A DNA stretch of 64,000 bases from Apostichopus japonicus. Taxonomy: Eukaryota; Echinodermata; Holothuroidea; Aspidochirotida; Stichopodidae. Below are positions 27,001-38,886 of this stretch, piece by piece (the first letter of the stretch is position 1; each line of letters begins with the position of its first letter). The stretch spans positions 3,074,501-3,138,500 of the forward strand of contig NC_092580.1 in assembly GCF_037975245.1 (NCBI RefSeq), in the 5' to 3' direction. The notes below the pieces were generated by a model that saw only the letters and a program-made list of their open reading frames with translations, did not search any database and was not told the DNA's origin. Made by a program: the position numbers and the translations under genes.

Positions 27001-29839
27001 TTGACCCGCACAGTATAAAGACAACGAAAGTGCTGTGAGTAAATTAGAAAGAACCATGTTTGAATGGTACTGTGGCAGGCCAAACTGAGAGAACTATGTG
27101 GGGACACAAGATGCGGATCAGGCAAGCTTGCGCCACAGTCGTCAGTTCAAGCAGGGAGTTGTTACAACTCCCTGGTTCAAGAGTAAAGCGAAAAGTCAAG
27201 TCAGCGTAGGGTCCAGGGAACACCATAAGGCCTCTGAAGCTTTGCGTTTGGTTTGGTTTGGTTTTGTTGTTTTTTATCCTTTATTTGCTTTGAATTGGTG
27301 GGGGTTGAGTATTTTTGTTTCTCGTTTACGAAACTTATATCAGCTTTAAATCAGAATAATGGGGGTATACACACACATGACAATTTTAAAATACATAATT
27401 ATAGTCTGTAAACTTCTAAGAGTTATTTGTTGTATCTTTCTGACTATTTTCTTCTACATGGCCAGTTTAATTTGGGGAACTAGTAAATGCACAGAACAGT
27501 TCTTTGAGAAGGCGGAGGGAGGGGTGGTTGTTAGAAATTAGGTACAATGTCGACTTGATTAACATTAGCCAGGGTTTGTTTCTACAGTTGCAATCATGGG
27601 GTAGGAGCCGGGGTGCACTGGGCGCACGTGCCCCCCCCCCCGCAGTTTTTTTTCCTACACAGCAAATGTGCCCTACTGGCAAATAAAAAGTGCCCCTTTG
27701 ATGAAGAACTGTCTGTTTCATATCTTAAGACTCTGTTAATTTTAATATTTTATTTTAATTATTTATTTTAGTCTATACATACTATATTTAAAATGGCATC
27801 CCATATCTTTTTTGTAGCACGTTTAACAATAAACAATCTCAATAAATAGTATTGATAGCATACGAACACATCATGTGCATCGGTTTATAGCATAACGCGT
27901 GGTGGTTGTGGAATGAGAAAGTGCCCCTCTGATGTTGTGCCCCCCCCCCCCCCCGACTGGTTGCAATGTGTCATACAATGCAATGGATTATCTTACTTTC
28001 TATATCTAACAGATTTGAATAACAGTTACATCATAAAGTTGATTGATATTTGATGAAAAATTAATCATTACACTTTTACTTGGGCTCAGAACTTGATTCG
28101 AACTTTTGGAACTTATAAACTTGTACATATAATTTAAGTAGTATTATTATTTGGTAACCTGAATCAGGCTAACAAGCAAGTAACACACTGTGAAGGTATG
28201 TTATGAATGATCGATGCATTGTTCGCTTTTTAAAGACTCAATAATACCGAAGAGAAATAATGATTCCTAAGATGACGCTTTCCTTACGTGTGCTTTTCAG
28301 ATGATAGGTGGATGTCTCTTTCTCTCCGAGAATACATTTGTAGTTGCCTTCGTTTTGAGTACTGAATGAGTCCACGTACAGAAATGCTTTATTAGGGTCA
28401 ATATGAACATTCTTAAGGCCGATATCTCCAGGTCCAAATGAATCTGCTCCAGCCATGAAGAAATTGTTGAAATACCAAATTGGTGAAAAAGTCGTTTCCC
28501 TTTCCGTTCTGCAGCTCATGGAGATATTGGCTCCATGAATCACTCCGGTACCTATAATAAGAACACTGGATAATGAATTTCAAGAGAAAGTTCAACATTG
28601 TTAGTCCTCTGACAAGTGTTCAGTTTCAAGAAAGATATTGCAGACAATGAACCTACAAACAACTCGACCTTATTTTTGCAATTCATCGTGCACTTGTCAA
28701 CAGATGTAACATTTGGGATTTGGCGCTAATTTCAAAGAATTACATCATGAGAGTACAACATATGTTTGCCTGTGCTGTTTGTAACATTGTATGTTTAGCT
28801 ATATTTTCAAGGCCTATTCACTCATTATGTTCATTAATATTTCTTAACTGTCTGTCAAAAAAATATATTATGACGGAATTCAGTCTATATTGTACAATAT
28901 TGTTTGTAACACTGTTTTACTCACGTTGCAATTTCACTATATAAGTGACAATGCTTACTTGTCCGAAAGCACAAGTGTAATTTCCTTCATTTTGAACCTT
29001 AATTGATTCTACTTGCAAGAAGGAGGTCGTCGAGTTGATGACAGTGCCGCGAACATTTTTAAATCCAATCTCTTCTGGTAAAAAGTTGTTACTAGCCAAT
29101 ATGACTTGACCATTGAACCACCAAACAGCCTGCGTCCTTCCCTCTTGATCGTGATGACATTTCATGGTAATATTCGTATCTGGAACAACTGAACTCATAT
29201 CGAATATTTCTTTACCTGTAAAATAGGATTATCAGATGTAGCAGATAAACAGTTCGTTTTCTTTTACAATTTTCACTTCTCTGCAATATATAGCTATATT
29301 GGTATGTATGGTAAACATACCACCACGTTCGTTCCCATAGATTGTTACGGATCTTTAAACCAAAACTTAAATAAGAGATTACAGTAATTTTATATTCTAA
29401 ATTCTTTATAAATATACCTTTGTTACCAGAGCTAATGACTTATAATTGTTAGCTAAATTATCAACAAGTTTTTTTTTCAATACTGAACATGTCATATTCC
29501 TCTTGTCATGCATGGTTACTTTCTTTAAAGATTTGCTTCTTTTTGAAGTTATTTAACAATCAATGCGGTTTTCAACCAGTAGGCTATTTTTTAATTTTTA
29601 ATATAACAGTGATTCTCTGATTTCACTGTATGACAAGGCCATACTTGATTATACAGTTTTTGGTTTCACAGTATGTAGCCTGCTTGGATGATTATCTCAG
29701 TATCGCACCATCTAGCTAAGTAAAGAGTCTACTCGAACTGATTTGAAGAAAATACCTCAATTTTAAACATTGCATACTCACAGTTAGAAGTGGTCAGTAA
29801 TGAAAGCAATGCTAGTAGTTGTTTCATCGAGCAAGCCAT
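21078..29839 (-). CDS. gene B: Ig-domain receptor with tyrosine-pseudokinase-like domain
   Basis: Type I membrane receptor. Exons in transcription order: 29839-29782, 29215-28925, 28551-28288, 27032-26727, 26491-26384, 25776-25743, 24771-24701, 24324-24154, 23092-22941, 22521-22402, 22201-22090, 21772-21715, 21465-21360 and 21194-21078 (TAA). All junctions are phase-consistent, giving about 655 aa. Order: signal peptide, three Ig-like domains, transmembrane helix (about residues 318-335), short juxtamembrane, kinase-like domain, 40-residue C-tail. The C-lobe marks are clear (LAPE, SEVSDVWAVG, DQRPSF), but the catalytic residues are replaced, so phosphotransfer is unlikely. It may act as a scaffold or co-receptor, which is inference. 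I recognise no named orthologue. A further exon-like piece (23916-24056) is left out because it breaks the frame. Confidence 0.82.
21360..24324 (-). CDS. gene B exons: kinase-like (pseudokinase) domain
   Basis: N-lobe exon 24324-24154 shows a reduced glycine loop (TNNGLSSIV) and VLIT where VAxK is expected. The hinge and helix D/E exon 23092-22941 reads YLSSE and then IVHGMGFLSSQE. Exon 22521-22402 gives YSYPGLCIKRILVN in place of HRDLAARN and CKLYDFCSR in place of the DFG segment. Exon 22201-22090 carries EWRLAPEVL and SEVSDVWAVGMTLWELF, and exons 21772-21715 and 21465-21360 carry CPRH and LDQRPSF. Fold residues (APE, SDVW, RPxF) persist while the lysine, both catalytic aspartate contexts and most loop glycines do not. 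This pattern defines a pseudokinase by established kinase criteria. Confidence 0.8.
23859..23915 (+). repeat. 57-bp duplication, copy 1
   Basis: Identical over 57 bp to 25197-25253. It ends exactly at the splice donor of the exon-like segment 23916-24056, so the copied piece is the first 57 nt of the following intron on the minus strand. Confidence 0.85.
23916..24056 (-). pseudogene. gene B: exon-like segment that breaks the frame
   Basis: Bounded by an acceptor (AACAACAG) and donor (CTCCG|GTAATG), 141 bp, phase-fitting between exons 24324-24154 and 23092-22941. In the required frame it holds several stops. Another frame is fully open and protein-like (MDVHFLYNS). Exons on both sides join directly in phase without it. 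It is either a decayed kinase N-lobe exon, a poison cassette exon, or affected by an indel at the run of eight T residues. Confidence 0.5.
25141..25627. mobile_element. hAT-like non-autonomous element (remnant)
   Basis: The ends form an imperfect inverted repeat (CATATGCGTAGGAGG... and the complement of CATAGGCGTAGGAGCCC) and are flanked by near-identical 8-mers (cacgcacc at 25133-25140, cgcgcacc at 25628-25635), as expected for hAT insertion. Inside are long C runs and a GCGCGCGGAGCGCGCG block that resembles the 31996-33286 element. It lies in a gene B intron. Confidence 0.5.
25197..25253 (+). repeat. 57-bp duplication, copy 2
   Basis: Same orientation as copy 1 and 1338 bp away, located inside the hAT-like remnant 25141-25627. 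Flanks differ on both sides. Confidence 0.85.
26384..26491 (-). CDS. gene B exon: transmembrane helix
   Basis: Phase 1-1 exon encoding a polar stem (VPRVASETLANYWKP), a hydrophobic helix (AAVTGVFFIIVICFFLF) and the basic cytoplasmic start QKNYG. The donor CTATG|GTACGA is acceptable but weak. Confidence 0.78.
26727..27032 (-). CDS. gene B exon: Ig-like domain 3 (or alternative first exon from 27057)
   Basis: Phase 1-1 exon with a divergent Ig-like domain (VLKMECYGD and TIIGCTVGN as likely disulfide cysteines). The acceptor (TTTACTCACAG) lies inside a longer open frame that starts with ATG at 27057 and reads MVLSNLLTALSLSLYCAGQ, itself a good signal peptide. The exon could therefore be internal or could start a shorter transcript with one Ig domain. 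Confidence 0.7.
27595..27959. mobile_element. short hAT-like element with 8-bp target duplication
   Basis: A 365-bp insert flanked by identical 8-mers GTTGCAAT (27587-27594 and 27960-27967). The ends are C/G-rich and only weakly inverted (CATGGGGTAGGAGCCGGGG against CAGTCGGGGGG). The interior repeats the words AAGTGCCCCT and runs of C. It lies in the gene B intron between Ig exons 2 and 3. Confidence 0.55.
28288..28551 (-). CDS. gene B exon: Ig-like domain 2
   Basis: Phase 1-1 exon with ISMSCRTE, PIWYFNN and GNYKCILGE, paralogous to domain 1 (shared I-G-x-K-N-V and N-E-G-N-Y motifs, same ending T-Y-x-x-K). Donor ACAC|GTAAGG. Confidence 0.8.
28925..29215 (-). CDS. gene B exon: Ig-like domain 1
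   Basis: Ig domain with B-strand cysteine (ITMKCHH), core tryptophans (AVWWFNG) and F-strand NYTCAFG. Two donors are possible. The downstream one (CAAC|GTGAGT at 28925) keeps phase with the next exon; the earlier one (GACAA|GTAAGC at 28959) does not, so I use 28925. The domain is clearly related to the next exon, pointing to exon duplication. Confidence 0.8.
29782..29839 (-). CDS. gene B exon: signal peptide
   Basis: Starts MACSMKQLLALLSLLTTSN, a clear signal peptide, and ends at donor AACT|GTGAGT. A TATA-like string (read TATTTAAAGG at 29911-29902) lies about 65 bp upstream of the ATG and is a possible core promoter element. Confidence 0.75.
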
Positions 29840-31873
<2,034 letters not shown>

Positions 31874-31995
31874 ACTAACAATGTGCCTCGCTGACGTCAT
31901 TTTTGAAGCGCCCTCGTTATACTAAGTCCGCCGACACAGTAGGTTTGAAATTGAACAAAAAAAAAACGATTAGGAAATATAGCAGGGATTAGGGA

Positions 31996-33286
31996 CAGTG
32001 GCGTCACCAGACTTTTCAGTCTGGGGGGGCACAGGGGGGGCACCAGCATTTGATGGGGGGGCACTTAGGTGGATACGGATCAACGTCCTGGGGAGGGTCT
32101 AAGGGGAGGGGGTGCCCTCCAGGCGCGGCGGAACGGGAAAATTATTGGGGGGACTAATGTGTAGAGACTATCTAAGCGGAGCGCCACCATCGGTTGGCGC
32201 GGAGCGTACAAGAAAATTTTGGGTTTTTCAAACCCCCAGATGGCCGGAAACGGCACTTCCCGAGTGTTTTATGCTGCGAATACCTAGCCCTAAAATATGG
32301 GTCTCAAGCCTGCAATTTCTCAGATTGCAAGCCCCCCCCCGGTTCCGCCGCCACTGCCCCCCCTCCCCTTTGGAAAATTTTCGCATACGGAGGATGGGCT
32401 AGATGCAAAATGCTGCCACATTTGATGCTAAATTCGATCTGAAGATATCTCCAGAAATTGCTCTTTTTGAGGTAATGATTTTAACAAGGCGCAGAATTTT
32501 GCGGAGGATATGAACCACATGCTGTCGATATTATGCCTAACCCTATCAATAGAAGCTACATTTGTTGAATTAATGTGTGCATGACCCCGACTCCTTTCTT
32601 GTCCTTCTCGTTTTCGCCCATTATCTATTAAGATGTAACAGGTCCCAGCATCGTTATTGGCTCCTATCAGGGATCTCACCATGCAATCCAAAGTTTGATC
32701 ACACATCGAGTATGGCTCAGTATGCAGGTGTGAACATTCGCCATTTGTTCCTACAAGCATCTGACCTCAAATGACCTCTGCACCCCTTACACAACAGGGT
32801 TAATATATGGGTCCACAAATATAGGCAAGTATGGTGCCTACGGACCCTCACATTCTCACATTTCGTCAGCTCCTAACCTGTCAACCTCAGACCAAGGCAA
32901 CATATTGCAGTACCCTCCCTTCTCACAGTCATGTAGCTCGCGAAGCGGACTTGTATATCCGCTGGTATGGCGTGAGCACTGACACATTCAATGTAAATAT
33001 CGACACCTGTTGTGATGGCGCGGGTTACGACTCCGATACCCGACGTTCAAGGATAAACTTTTTCATTTTTTCGCAGCTCATTTGAAGAAAATACGAATTA
33101 CTGTGCTTCTTTGTCCTTATGAAAAACCAACTCAGATGATGGGAGTTGAATATAACAACATATATATATATTTTTTTACCAACCCAAATCTCAGATGGGG
33201 GGCACCCGGGGGGGCACTAGGTTTTCCAGGGGGGCACGTGCCCCCCCCCCCCCCCCCTGCCCCCTGCCCCCTTGGCGACGCCACTG
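31996..33286. mobile_element. hAT-type transposable element, non-autonomous
   Basis: A 1291-bp element starting CAGTGGCGTCACC and ending GGCGACGCCACTG, which are inverted repeats of the kind typical of hAT transposons. It is flanked by a perfect 8-bp target-site duplication ATTAGGGA (31988-31995 and 33287-33294). The interior has several G/C homopolymers and GCGGAGCG blocks. I see no transposase domain: the minus-strand open frame 32760-32428 is unremarkable. Intact ends and duplication suggest fairly recent insertion. Confidence 0.85.
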
Positions 33287-33869
33287 ATTAGGGAAAGGAA
33301 GTTTAAACTAGTTATTTCACACATGGTGTAAGATTTATTAGTCTCTACTATAAGCTGGTCACTATACAAACCCAAGGGTTTATATCTCATATGGATTATG
33401 CCCGAGCAATTGTTCTTGACTGCCAGCTAGAAAGGTACTCACAGGGAAGGGAAACCATTTCTTCAAACACAATACTCAATACCTTTGAAGCTGAATTCTC
33501 ATTCTCATGGAGGGTGTGAAATAATGAATGTAGTGCCACTATTTGGGTGGGGTACTGCACCCTAGAAATTACTTGCACGAACGGTGAACGTTTGGATCGT
33601 GCACACACACACATGCACCCCCCGCCCCATGAAAGCAAGTTGAAATGAAGACGGTATGGTATGACTGAGACCGCACCCAACATCAAATTGGTACAGAAAA
33701 GTTACTTCTGTTGTGACCGTGACACCAATTATTGCATAGCCTAACTCCCTAATCATATTTTACTGAAAATCCAGTATGTGCACTTTTTATCATTTAGTCT
33801 TGGAACGTTTATATTCATAGGCCCACTGGTAATGCATGCTTTACTCCCAACTTGCAATGCTACCCGGCT

Positions 33870-34060
33870 ACTTTACTTGTAACGTTAGGCTAGGACGACA
33901 ACCTACACTGCGTACAATTAAACAAATGAATAACAGTCGGAATATAAACACTATAGGCCTAGGCTGCAGCTGCATTCCTACACAAGTATAAACATACTTG
34001 CATGGATGTGGTGTAGCCTAACATTTTCATGCATTCTGGTATTGTTAATGTAGATGTTAG
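33870..34060 (+). repeat. dispersed repeat block, copy 1
   Basis: Closely similar, in inverted orientation, to 63640-63830 (shared strings such as GGCTAGGACGACAAC, GGCCTAGGCTGCAG and ATGTGGTGTAGC). With the TIR element at 34230-34395 it forms a larger block repeated near the right end of the window. Confidence 0.65.
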
Positions 34061-34229
34061 ATGTGAGAATATTAATACTTTGGTCACCTAGCCTAATTGT
34101 CACTAGGCTAAACCTAGTTCCCAGCATAATGTAGCCTATTTGTGCCGAGTATATAATTGCAGAAAGCACCTCAGTCTTACTCTTAGACTCCTACTAATAC
34201 TAGATTTAGCTTCTTTGTCTTTGCAACAT

Positions 34230-34395
34230 GGCTGAGCATGCCAGCAATGCCATTGGATAAGGGAAGTTAATTGAGTATGTTTACCGGCCAGACGACAGTT
34301 GTTTAAGGTTGTATCATTTAAATTGCTTTTTATTTATTCCATCAGGGATCTTCCCTTATCCAATACTGCATGGCCGACAAGACTCTTGCTGAGCC
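34230..34395 (+). mobile_element. small TIR element (MITE-like), copy 1
   Basis: The left end GGCTGAGCATGCCAGCAATG and the complement of the right end GGCTCAGCAAGAGTC are inverted, and both arms share TTGGATAAGGGAAG. It is homologous in reverse to 62455-62765. A shared flank (AGTGTTTGTGTAATG, complement here) continues past the right end. Confidence 0.65.
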
Positions 34396-34420
34396 ACATT
34401 ACACAAACACTCAATGAACA

Positions 34421-35650
34421 GAATGCAGCAGACAGCTGATCATGAACTATGTTAGGAACCAACATGCAGTATCATTAAATTAGTAAGAGACAAGCTGTTT
34501 GTCAAGCTATGTTTATGGTTAAAGTTGACTACAATTTAGAAGAATGAATTGTAATTTTAATCCATTCAAATATGTTGAATGACCTAATTAGTGAGCCCTA
34601 CTCATAATCAGGTTGTTAATTACCACTTTGTTACAGTACAGCAATGCAGGTTTGCACTTCACCGTTTCCCACAAAAGTATAACGGCAGAAAACAGGTGGA
34701 ATTTTACATATAATTGACCAAAATGTTGTACTGGACAGGAAGGTTCAATAAACTTTTGAAACGTTAACACTTCATTCACTTATATGAGTAGAACCTTCCT
34801 TATAGATGTGGAATAAACAGTTGTGAGAAGAGTTACATTAGAATTGACCCTTTCTAGAAACATCTGAAAAAGGTTCATAGCAACTATCATATATAGTAGG
34901 GGAAACTAGCTATGAGGAATGATGTGGGCATGTAAATTCCCATCAGTAGTGAAGATAATGATATTCCAAAAAATAGAGCTGACATAAGTGATTCATTTCC
35001 CAATTTCCACTTGTCAAATCAACATCTATATCCATATGCAATACATATAATGAGATTGGGGAGGTTCACAATTACCCAGAATAAATTTTCATGAAGTTTC
35101 TAATAAATTGAAGACACTTTTTGCCTCAAATATTCTTCATTTAAAGTGATTTAGTTGAATTGGGTTGGTCTGAAGATTATTCAAATATTCACAAAGTTAT
35201 GAAAGAAACATCAAACATTTTGCTCATATGGCATGTGAGAGCAACCATGAAACTTCAGTTTTGCAGACAATAGTTGAATATGTTGGCACCACTGCAAATT
35301 TGTCTTGGACTTAATCTTGTGGGAAAAAGAAACATTTGAATATTCTAGGGCCCTTGCAGTCTTTGTTGCTAAATGATGATAATTTAACTCATGTGGTTAA
35401 TGGACATAGACCTATGTCTAGGAATGCAGATATTATGATGAACCATTGTGATGGAGCCAACCATGAATCTAATGTAAAGCATTACATTTATAGTTGGGTA
35501 TTCAGTTGTATTTTTTTTTCATTTGTCCAAGTGCTACTTTATCATGCAAGAAATGGACACTGATTGTTTTGATAGGGATTGTCAGGGAGAGTCAAACAAA
35601 ACAGTGATTGTATACAAAGCTACCCCTGGCAGCTAAGAGAAGAGCCACCA
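34421..35650. other. non-coding stretch, nothing recognised
   Basis: AT-rich sequence with no open frame, repeat or splice pair that I can support. Confidence 0.4.
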
Positions 35651-35653
35651 GGG

Positions 35654-38207
35654 TCAACATTTGAGCATATGCTCTTCAAAAGTATTGTGCAAAGAAAACA
35701 AATTTGAAGTACCAAACATTTTACATCTCCCACATATGCCACAAAAGCTTTTGTGTGGAGGTGTCACATCTCTCAGCAGAATCTTGCAGTGTACCAACAG
35801 CAGGTCTTGCAAGTTTGATGGCACTGGGTTTTTTTTTTTTAGTTCTACCAAGAAACTTGTACTTTCTCTCTCTGAGTTGTGCTCTCCTCCTTCTGTATGC
35901 TATGCCTCTCTTACATAATTTATCATATTGTTGTTTTCTTTGCATCTGTTTCAGAGTCTGAATACATGGACTATTTGAGCTCACCTTTAATCCTGCAGCT
36001 TCCATCTTCCTGGCTATGGACTTTCTGTTGTTTTGTCAATTTTCAGAGAAAGTTGATGTGCTAAGTCCTCAGCATGCGCAGCTATATACTTTGAATGGGT
36101 GCGGTATCAATGGGCTCAACTGGTTAGATGAGGTAACAACAAATCCCAAACAACTCTGACAGCAGAAAGAGATATCCTGATGCTTCCATGGGAGATCTAC
36201 TGTAGTAACTATAGGAACCAGTGCTTGCCACCAATGGAGAATACGGTAATTTGACGTTGTTGTTCTTTGCCGAGCAACAAATTTGAATGTTTTATCATGA
36301 AATATGCCCCCCTATCCACCTCTCTTCTCTTATAACTGTCTTTAATACATTGCTACAACCTATGCACAAACCTTTAAATGGACTGGGTGTGCTATTGAGG
36401 TGAACAGTGTATCTAGATAGCATTCCAGTAAGCTTTTCTTTTGACTACTGTACATACTGTTACAGTGAGGCTGTTGTTTACAAATCCTGATGATCCAGTT
36501 TTGGTAAAGAACAACTTCAATTCTCTTCTCTTATTCTTAGTAACTTAACTGTTGCACTGGAGTGACATGCAATATCAGTTTAACATGTTCCAAACAGTTC
36601 AGGAATACATTGGGGTATGGCCTGTGGGTCAGTTTGGGAGGAATCTGCTGAGATAAACAAAAGTAGTTTTCATCACTTTTCAGAGCCAGAGACGAAAAAG
36701 CCCTCCCCGCTGACCCTTCTCTGGATAATTTTTCTGCAGGTAGGGCAAGCCAGACCAAGTGGACTGTGATCAGGGATACCAATAAAACCTGCAAGAATCA
36801 TAGATGCACCCAAATTGGTCAAGCTTATCAAAATTGGTGACTGGAAATGTTGTTGCAGACGTAAACCTGGTTACTTCTTACACAGTATTGCTCATATGTG
36901 TATTTACACACTGCACCGTGCATACTGAAATCTCTGAAAATACATCTTTATGGACCTAAAATGATAATTGCATAGAAGTCTGTTGTGGTTTATATTGTGA
37001 CAACTATGAAAAGTATCATTTTGGTAATAAAAAAAATTCATCTCTCACTTAAGGTGGCATACTCCTATTAGAGTCTATATCAATCCGCTCGATTGTTCTC
37101 CTTCAGGAAAAGTGCCAAAAAGCAGCGGGAGAACATCTTTTGTGACCTGTTATCAATCATAATCTAGGTTTTTGTGGCTTGCATGTTGAAGAGCATGAAT
37201 GGAAGTACATGTGGTGAGAAAATTGGGTCAAATGAGGCAATTTTAGACCCCTTTAGGCCTCCCAGGAGCAGCGTAGGAAATTTGTTTACCACTGAGTGAA
37301 GAGGTTTGTTTACAAGTGACGAAAACTCCCGGCTCGGATAGCAAAAAATCTACATGGTCATGGTACGGAAAATTGATGGTGCCATGAAAGGCCAACTTGT
37401 CAGCTATCCGGTGATGGGTAGCGTTTAGCTAGTGAAAACTTCTTTCTAGACTAAGAGACCACATTACTTTTGTGATTTAGTGTGTAAGTCAATGGGGCTT
37501 TCTAATCGGCATATGCTACCTTAAGTGGGTTCTTACCTGTAAGTAATTTGGATGCACAAATCTTTCCACTATTCTGTTCATCTCTGATTTTGGCATCTTT
37601 ACTGAACAGCTCTCATGGCCTGGACATTGTACCTTTTGACCCCTTCTTCTATGCATTTCATCAATTAAGTACAACTTGTTAATGTGATGGTAACCAATAA
37701 CAAATTTATCCTTGGTGACATTCTCAACAATTACATCTCTGCATTGGCTTGCAGGAACAAATGGAGTCATACCTTTTTGCATCATGCAGAGGGTTATTAT
37801 ATTGACGATCATATTCTGCAAAAATTAGAGTCTATTGAGAGGCCATGCAGTTGCAGTGTCTACTTGATACACCCCTTTTCTACCATATCATTTTCATTCA
37901 TTTCTTTCATGACAGGTCCAAATTGGTTGGCTAACTTTTGTATTGTACTGACAGCAGGACTGGGAAGAGAGATGCTGCTGAGCAATCTACGAGCTGCACT
38001 TGAACTGATCAACATCTGATACAAGCCTGACTGCAATTCAATGTTTAGTTCTGAAGAATTCTTGCCAGGTTTGCTTCTTGAGTTTAAAACTTTGTCGATG
38101 GGCAAGAGCTCACTTTGGTAGCTACATAAAGTGCATCCAAACACAACCTTTGTATCAAGTCCCACAAATTCATCCAGAAAGAGATATAGGGAGGCCCCCA
38201 CATCCAT
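35654..38207 (-). pseudogene. decayed transposase-like remnant (Mutator-type suspected)
   Basis: Broken minus-strand open frames at 38207-37860 and 37821-37516 read as one protein interrupted by a frame break. Diagnostic-looking segments are ARRLLSSISLPSPAVSTIQK, PFVPASQCRDVIVENVT and CPGHESCSVKMP. They recall the N-terminal region of transposase-like proteins found in many copies in marine invertebrates. Further down, 36794-36620 contains a CPTCRK motif in another frame, and 36005-35721 is basic (RRRRAQLRERKYK). I assign it to a mobile element by resemblance only. No terminal repeats were found. Confidence 0.4.
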
Positions 38208-38771
38208 TGCTTGTGTCTCTGTGAGCCATCATAGCGCTGTGACAGGCTCTTATTAAGACTTGCAAATTTACTAACCTGTTTCCTGTAGATTCTGCAACAC
38301 TAACAATGCAATTATGAGCCATTTGACCAAGCTTGCCAGCATGGTGCTTATTAGGCCTGAGAACATGGTTTGTTGTGACTAAGTTGAAAATATCTCATGT
38401 CCTTTGACAGGAGAGTTAACTACTCTCTCATACTCTTCCTTGCTGAGCATTTTTAAGCAGGTTACCAAGAGGAAATAATTGCCACATCTCATGAAGGGCT
38501 AGGCATATCAACAGTGTGGTTGGAATCAGCTGTACGAGCTGTAAAACCAAACATGTTACCTGGCTTCAAGGTTGTTGCAAGCCTACCAAACATGCCTCTC
38601 CTTTAACCCATTCTAATTTAAAATTTGCAGCTTTATATAATCAGTTTTTATCCTTAAATTATAATAATTTTCCATTGACCTATTCACTTGTTTTGTTTGT
38701 AAGCATTTATTGGAAGTCTAAGCAGTTGAATAGCTGCACATAGAATGATACAAGACAAGACTTACACTGTG

Positions 38772-38886
38772 AAACTAGTCAATATGATTGACTAGTCAAT
38801 ATGATTGACTAGTCAATATGATATGACTAGTCAATATGAAACTAGTCAATATGATTACACTGTGAAACTAGTCAATATGATTGACT
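38772..38886. repeat. short tandem repeat, unit about 17 bp
   Basis: About seven imperfect copies of ACTAGTCAATATGATTG, partly palindromic (ACTAGT, TTGACTAGTCAA). Confidence 0.85.

Noticed and set aside
32112-32760. Open frames inside the hAT element
   Set aside because: No transposase motif (no BED finger, no DDE-type or hATC segment) and several overlapping frames; the element appears non-coding.
35661-36064. Plus-strand open frames over 35.7-36.0 kb
   Set aside because: They lie opposite the basic minus-strand remnant and have T-rich composition typical of antisense shadows.
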